Shown one piece after another: positions 63,201-64,000 of a stretch of 64,000 nucleotides of DNA. The DNA is taken from the NCBI GenBank assembly GCA_037074705.1, contig CM073591.1:133059032-133123031 (forward strand), read 5' to 3'. Each line of letters opens with the position of its first letter. Position 1 is the stretch's first letter. Made by a program: the position numbers and the translations under genes. Source of the DNA: Zhengitettix transpicula. Taxonomy: Eukaryota; Arthropoda; Insecta; Orthoptera; Tetrigidae. Below the pieces are notes generated by a model that saw only the letters and a list, made by a program, of their open reading frames with translations, was not told the DNA's origin and made no database searches.

Positions 63201-63860
63201 AAATTATTCTCTCCATGTAGGGATCACTAGTGGAGGTCACAGGAATTATTTTATCTGGAAATTTTGTTGCAACTATATTATTACTTGATAGCATATGCCT
63301 AAGGCATCTGACTTCTAATTCTCTGTTGCATGGCAATCTCTAATCAGTCTGCTTCCGAAAAGGTTTTCTTTGTAAAAAGTGTTTCAAACACATTCCCAAG
63401 GTTATTAACATTATATCTCCCTGTGTGGACATACAAACCATACTGAAAACGTTTTCCCTCCCTATTTTGAAGTTAGACTTAAACCTTCATACTGTTGTGC
63501 TGAACACTGCATATTTCATATAATTTTCAATTGTATATTTCAACTTATTCTTTCTGAACATTAATAAATTATTTAAGAACTAATTTTTTGAGTATTAAAT
63601 TGAAAATGATATAAAAATTCAATTTTTCAGGGCATGACATTGACAAGGTTCGAATGGAAATTGCAGAACTTGAAGGGCATCCATATTATGTATTTACCCA
63701 ATATCACCCGGAATACATTTCCCGGCCTTTGTCTCCGTCTCCACCATTTTTGGGGTTAATCTTGGCTTCAGTAGGACGCCTCGGCAATTATTTAGCTCGT
63801 GGTTGCAGATTAACTCCAAAACAATTGTCCGATGATGATTCAGGTGAGAAAGTGAATTAG
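40533..63860 (+). CDS. CTPS1: CTP synthase (twelve coding exons, complete)
   Basis: Exons: 40533-40698, 42166-42336, 42499-42584, 42659-42790, 43042-43206, 53286-53440, 54956-55088, 58379-58467, 61310-61447, 62011-62171, 62507-62614, 63631-63860. All introns are GT-AG, phases are consistent, and the sum is 1734 bases (577 residues plus stop; vertebrate forms are 586-591). The enzyme makes CTP from UTP, ATP and glutamine. The synthetase domain (about residues 1-275) shows the P-loop [33 protein letters not shown] and [15 protein letters not shown]. The class I glutamine amidotransferase domain shows [22 protein letters not shown], the nucleophile in [22 protein letters not shown], and the His/Glu pair in YHPEY. 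Vertebrates have two paralogues (CTPS1/CTPS2) and the symbol is only by homology. The last exon could instead splice at CAG|GTGAGA (63843), but AATAAA follows the stop closely, favouring termination here. Intron 5 is 10 kb. Confidence 0.96.
40699..42165 (+). other. CTPS intron 1
   Basis: 1.47-kb AT-rich intron with canonical GTAAGT donor and TTTTACAG acceptor. No transposon recognised. Confidence 0.7.
43325..43405 (-). mobile_element. Penelope terminal fragment with hammerhead-like box (tentative)
   Basis: On the minus strand CCTGAAGAAGATTGCGG and TCGGAATCCCGAGATATT flank a short segment in the style of PLE terminal repeats (CTGAAGA followed by a stem-capable TTGC...GCAA). The GAAA box is changed to AAAA. 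It is an isolated piece in CTPS intron 5. Confidence 0.35.
44858..45975. mobile_element. Fold-back DNA element with ~310-bp inverted arms
   Basis: The left arm 44858-45165 and right arm about 45690-45975 are inverted copies: TCAACTTAAAATAAT outermost versus ATTATTTCAAGTTGA; inner matches are CTTAAAAATATAATAGAGGAC and AATGCCTCCTTT...TTTTACAGG. The loop is about 520 bases with no coding capacity. A 34-base direct repeat (starting 45087 and 45121) sits in the left arm only. Arms have diverged moderately. It looks like a non-autonomous DNA transposon in CTPS intron 5. Confidence 0.8.
45976..46890. other. CTPS intron 5 stretch, nothing recognised
   Basis: AT-rich sequence between the fold-back DNA element and the GC-rich insert at 46891. 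No gene seen. Confidence 0.4.
46891..47191. mobile_element. Short GC-rich TG...CA element at ATAT target
   Basis: TGTGATGCTT...TTCACTACA, 301 bases, preceded by ATAT and followed by ATAC. Its pyrimidine-rich interior contrasts sharply with its surroundings. It sits 14 bases upstream of the LTR element at 47206, in the same TA tract. Possibly a small solo LTR; not related in sequence to its neighbour. Confidence 0.4.
47206..50191 (+). mobile_element. Non-autonomous gag-like LTR retrotransposon
   Basis: The direct repeats 47206-47482 and 49329-49583 both start TGTAATACTAATTAAGGAGG and share many blocks. The 3' LTR runs 49329-50191 (863 bases, ends GCTCATTACA); the 5' LTR is deleted after its first 280 bases. 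ATAT flanks both outer ends (47202-47205, 50192-50195). The interior has no pol. An open frame at 47648-47977 encodes a strongly heptad-like repeat of the type [16 protein letters not shown] and [20 protein letters not shown] (a coiled coil). Another at 48213-48479 ends with [17 protein letters not shown]. These resemble a Gag-like coiled-coil protein, but homology is not established. LTR blocks TATCAAACCCAGT and GTCAGATTTTGTTTC link it to the solo LTRs. Confidence 0.75.
50217..50302. repeat. Fold-back repeat, subfamily A, right-arm end
   Basis: CTTTCAGGTAAGCCACAACC, CTATACCAATATT and GACAATGTCACATCCTTACT match the right end of the full copy at 8.94-9.29 kb. Flanked by TA tracts. Confidence 0.85.
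50303..50377. repeat. (TA)n/(TG)n microsatellite
   Basis: TA repeat passing into TG and TATG, ending in ATAT before the LTR at 50378. Confidence 0.9.
50378..51225 (-). mobile_element. Solo LTR, 848 bp, at an ATAT target
   Basis: Plus-strand ends are TGTCGTGACC and GGCATTACA, with ATAT outside both (50374-50377, 51226-51229). On the minus strand it starts TGTAATGCCAATTAATTAAG like the LTR at 25.6 kb and carries GTTCTCTTCTTTTTGATT like the LTR at 7.6 kb. No internal region. Confidence 0.78.
51430..52400 (+). repeat. Degenerate tandem repeat, three units of ~250-330 bases
   Basis: The unit start AATTTCAACCCCTT...GCATGG near 51660 recurs near 51910 and, more diverged, near 52237, each followed by a GAGCA...GGGG(T/C)GG...ACATTACA-type segment. 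The last unit contains 52331-52350, an exact reverse complement of 22607-22626. No coding capacity. An interspersed satellite-like family or the interior of an unknown element. Confidence 0.65.
52430..53165 (-). mobile_element. Penelope-like fragment with an internal inversion
   Basis: Minus-strand 53070-52430 decodes to the PLE linker and nuclease ([20 protein letters not shown], then [19 protein letters not shown] and a broken GIY-YIG). From about 53090 the neighbouring plus strand gives [15 protein letters not shown], matching the RT C-terminus (LLQKQITRALSNL) that normally directly precedes the linker on the same strand. So two adjacent PLE segments lie head to head, an inversion junction near 53.08 kb. 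Confidence 0.7.
53590..53880 (+). mobile_element. tRNA-derived SINE, copy 3 (tail before decayed head)
   Basis: A tail block comes first (TTCTACGCCTGACCATATG, CTCCTTCCTCACTATCC, TTCCTTAATGG), then a spacer (GACTGTCTATATTCACCCAG), then a decayed tRNA head (GGCTAAAGTGTCTGTGTACT, AAGCAGAATTTGTGGGTTCC). The order tail-spacer-head repeats that of copy 2. The head abuts a fold-back arm at 53884. Confidence 0.8.
53884..53990. repeat. Fold-back repeat, subfamily A, right arm
   Basis: AAATTTGAAGAACAACC, CACTTCACTTTCAGGTAAGC and CCATACCAATATTAC match the full copy at 8.94 kb. A TA tract follows. Confidence 0.85.
54012..54352. repeat. Complete fold-back repeat, subfamily B
   Basis: The left arm (about 54040-54180) pairs with the right arm (about 54222-54350) around a loop of about 40 bases. 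The minus strand at 54164-54138 has CTGATGA, AAGGGCTCAGGCCTTC, then GAAA: both conserved hammerhead boxes intact around a stem of about six pairs. The plus strand has CTGATGA at 54239-54245 but AAAA for GAAA. TTTCAGGTATGT near 54312 resembles a fused splice acceptor and donor. It lies in CTPS intron 6. Confidence 0.88.
54376..54800. mobile_element. Short TG...CA element (425 bp) at ATAT target, copy 1
   Basis: TGTAACAATCTTGG...GTTATGTTACA with ATAT at 54372-54375 and 54801-54804. A diverged relative of the same length lies at 60217-60646 (shared: GAGAC...ACTCTCAGGAC(G/A)TG, TTTAA(C/T)TG). Size, termini and target suggest a short solo LTR. It lies in CTPS intron 6. Confidence 0.6.
54820..54900. 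repeat. Fold-back repeat, left-arm fragment
   Basis: GGCTTACCTGAAATTGATGG and TTGGGCAGGAAGAAAAATTTC match subfamily B left arms. It ends 55 bases before CTPS exon 7. Confidence 0.65.
55089..55534. other. Start of CTPS intron 7
   Basis: AT-rich intron sequence. Words near 55300-55400 recall the decayed PLE linker (GGATGGGGCAGACATGGTAC), not enough to call. Confidence 0.4.
55535..55630 (+). mobile_element. tRNA-derived SINE, copy 4 (fragment)
   Basis: A box B region (CTGGGTTCAATTCCCAGC) followed by AATATTTTTAGTCTTTTC and CCTTGAACATATGCTG, the head end and tail start of the SINE at 30.25 kb. The 5' head is lost. Confidence 0.75.
55770..56640 (+). mobile_element. Hairpin/UTR block joined to Penelope GIY-YIG endonuclease, copy 2
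   Basis: Order: pyrimidine-rich block (CTATCCTTTTCTTTAC, TCTAATGTGTATG, TGACCTTTCCTTGAGA), fold-back B arm (CAGGCCCTCAAAAATTTG, GACTGGACCAGCTATTGATT, TTTCAGGTAAGTCG, CTCTTTCCTATC), AATGTGCC, then the nuclease: [20 protein letters not shown], a TGA stop, and [20 protein letters not shown] with a C-terminal [17 protein letters not shown]. The GIY-YIG Gly is intact. After the nuclease a TG-rich stretch leads to a second, diverged UTR block (GGACCTTTCC...CTTGAGGGAGAAAG near 56632) and another arm. The whole order matches the minus-strand copy at 10.43-11.02 kb. Confidence 0.85.
56700..56935. repeat. Fold-back repeat, subfamily A, loop and right arm
   Basis: GTCAAAACTCCACAGTC (loop, as at 9.13 kb), AGGAGGAGGCTGAGA, TTTGAAGAACAATC, TTCAATTTCAGGTAAGCC, and GACAATGTCACATCCTTACT. 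It follows the second UTR block of the PLE copy at 55.8-56.6 kb. Confidence 0.85.
56943..56990. repeat. (TG)n/(TA)n microsatellite
   Basis: TG run passing into TA, ending in ATAT before the insert at 56991. Confidence 0.9.
56991..57831. mobile_element. GC-rich TG...CA insertion at a TA tract, type unknown
   Basis: Begins TGTAACGTTTCC directly after ATAT and ends near GTTGTGTCA before CTATAT. The interior is clearly richer in GC and CpG than any other part of CTPS, and open frames on both strands (57282-57536) have no protein-like similarity. It could be a solo LTR of an unrelated family. The right boundary is ambiguous because it is part of a 36-base palindrome (57825-57860). Confidence 0.4.
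57850..58112. repeat. Complete fold-back repeat, subfamily B
   Basis: ACATTTAGATAGGAAAGAG at the left pairs with CTCTTTCCTAAATGTG at the right; TGACTTACCTGAATTAATA pairs with TATTGATTTCAGGTAAGTCA. Left arm has CTCCTTCATCAGGAAAG, so the minus strand reads CTGATGA. Loop about 40-50 bases with GCATGCCAGCCGG. CTPS intron 7. Confidence 0.88.
58137..58312. repeat. Fold-back repeat, subfamily A, left arm and loop
   Basis: TGCGATATTGGTTTGGAAAG, GTTTACCTGAAAATAAAG, TTCTTCAAATTTTCAGAGGC, CTCCTTCTTCAGGA, and the loop CCATTCTGTGCACAGGCC. The right arm is missing. It lies just upstream of CTPS exon 8. Confidence 0.85.
58770..59165. repeat. Fold-back repeat with the PLE UTR block in its loop
   Basis: Left arm 58780-58865 (GAATACCTGAAATTGGGGGC) and right arm 59090-59160 (TCCTGAATTTCAGGTAAGCC, CTTTCTATACTCATTATT) are inverted. 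Between them 58905-59000 matches 10735-10820 (ACAAAGCCAACAACT, TCTCTAAAGGAAAGG, AAAATAAAAAATTA), i.e. the UTR block of the hairpin/PLE unit on the minus strand. This ties the block to the hairpin loop. CTPS intron 8. Confidence 0.75.
59166..60147. other. CTPS intron 8 stretch, nothing recognised
   Basis: AT-rich intron. The open frame at 59408-59659 has no recognisable homology. Confidence 0.4.
60148..60216. repeat. (TA)n/(TG)n/(CA)n microsatellite
   Basis: TA, then TG, then CA repeats, ending CATAT before TGTAAC at 60217. Confidence 0.9.
60217..60646. mobile_element. Short TG...CA element (430 bp), copy 2
   Basis: Starts TGTAACAGATTTC after ATAT and probably ends CAATGATTACA before GTAT. 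Shares blocks with 54376-54800 (GAGACTCGAGATGTACAG, TTCTCAGGACATGGCTTTAA, CTTACTTGCACTTTGC). A TATA-like CATAAAAAGGCG at about 60346 would suit an LTR promoter. The right end is inferred from length. Confidence 0.5.
60647..61309. other. End of CTPS intron 8
   Basis: AT-rich; no repeat or gene recognised before the TTATTATTAG acceptor of exon 9. Confidence 0.4.
62650..62750. repeat. Fold-back repeat relic (left arm)
   Basis: GAGACTTTGCTTATGGC, ACATGAGAAAGGTGGTTGG, TTAGACAGGAAATTTGATAA, AAATTTTTGGAAG follow the order of a subfamily A/B left arm with many changes. In CTPS intron 11. Confidence 0.5.
62751..63630. other. CTPS intron 11 remainder
   Basis: AT-rich intron without recognised elements; the minus-strand frame at 63139-63336 has no support. 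Confidence 0.4.
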
Positions 63861-63880
63861 TTGTGTGTAATAATTACACT

Positions 63881-63886
63881 AATAAA
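63881..63886 (+). promoter_or_regulatory. Polyadenylation signal of CTP synthase
   Basis: AATAAA begins 21 bases after the TAG at 63858-63860 and is repeated in the following bases. It supports 63631-63860 being the terminal coding exon. Another exon beyond the window cannot be excluded. Confidence 0.5.
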
Positions 63887-64000
63887 TAAATAAAATAAAA
63901 TGCCAATTTATCATGTGAAACTGTAAAATGTAAGAATGAATTAACAGTGAAGTCAACAATCAAGAGGAGAATTTATTCTAACTACTGAAGTAGGAAATAA

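Overview
The window is animal nuclear DNA, AT-rich and full of transposon relics, most likely from an arthropod. Three conserved, intron-split housekeeping genes can be read. All have GT-AG introns and none is a contiguous ORF. The repeat content (Jockey-type LINE, RTE-like LINE, Gypsy LTR elements inserted at ATAT, many Penelope-like elements, a tRNA-derived SINE, long TA/TG microsatellites) fits an arthropod, but I cannot name the species.

Layout. (1) 1-14.5 kb, plus strand: four 3' exons of a SPOUT-domain RNA methyltransferase (SPOUT1/C9orf114 homologue); the 5' end lies outside the window. Its 8.5-kb and 4.4-kb introns hold a Jockey element, two Penelope-like elements (PLEs), a solo LTR and hairpin-forming repeats. 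(2) 14.5-29.8 kb: intergenic, with decayed Gypsy elements, a PLE, a PIF/Harbinger relic and a solo LTR. (3) 29.8-40.0 kb, minus strand: ribulose-5-phosphate 3-epimerase (RPE), four exons, complete. Its 8-kb second intron contains a Gypsy relic and an RTE-like LINE. (4) 40.5-63.9 kb, plus strand: CTP synthase, twelve coding exons, complete at 577 codons. It is divergent from RPE across a 532-bp intergenic segment that probably serves as a shared promoter. CTP synthase introns 5-8 are packed with LTR elements, PLE pieces, SINEs and hairpin repeats.

The genes are metabolically loosely linked (RPE feeds ribose phosphate to nucleotide synthesis; CTP synthase makes CTP; SPOUT1 modifies RNA), but I see no evidence of a dedicated cluster.

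The most interesting material is mobile DNA. A dispersed family of 80-350 bp fold-back sequences, in two subfamilies, recurs at least a dozen times. Two copies are joined at the same position to a 5'-truncated PLE GIY-YIG endonuclease, and the associated UTR-like block recurs on both sides of one endonuclease. I infer that the fold-back is the pseudo-LTR of this PLE family. Its arms carry hammerhead-ribozyme-like boxes (CTGANGA, a stem, then GAAA) and a combined splice acceptor/donor-like word (TTTCAGGTAAGT). Separately, at least five TG...CA elements sit in TA microsatellites with ATAT on both sides, including a gag-only LTR element with no pol.
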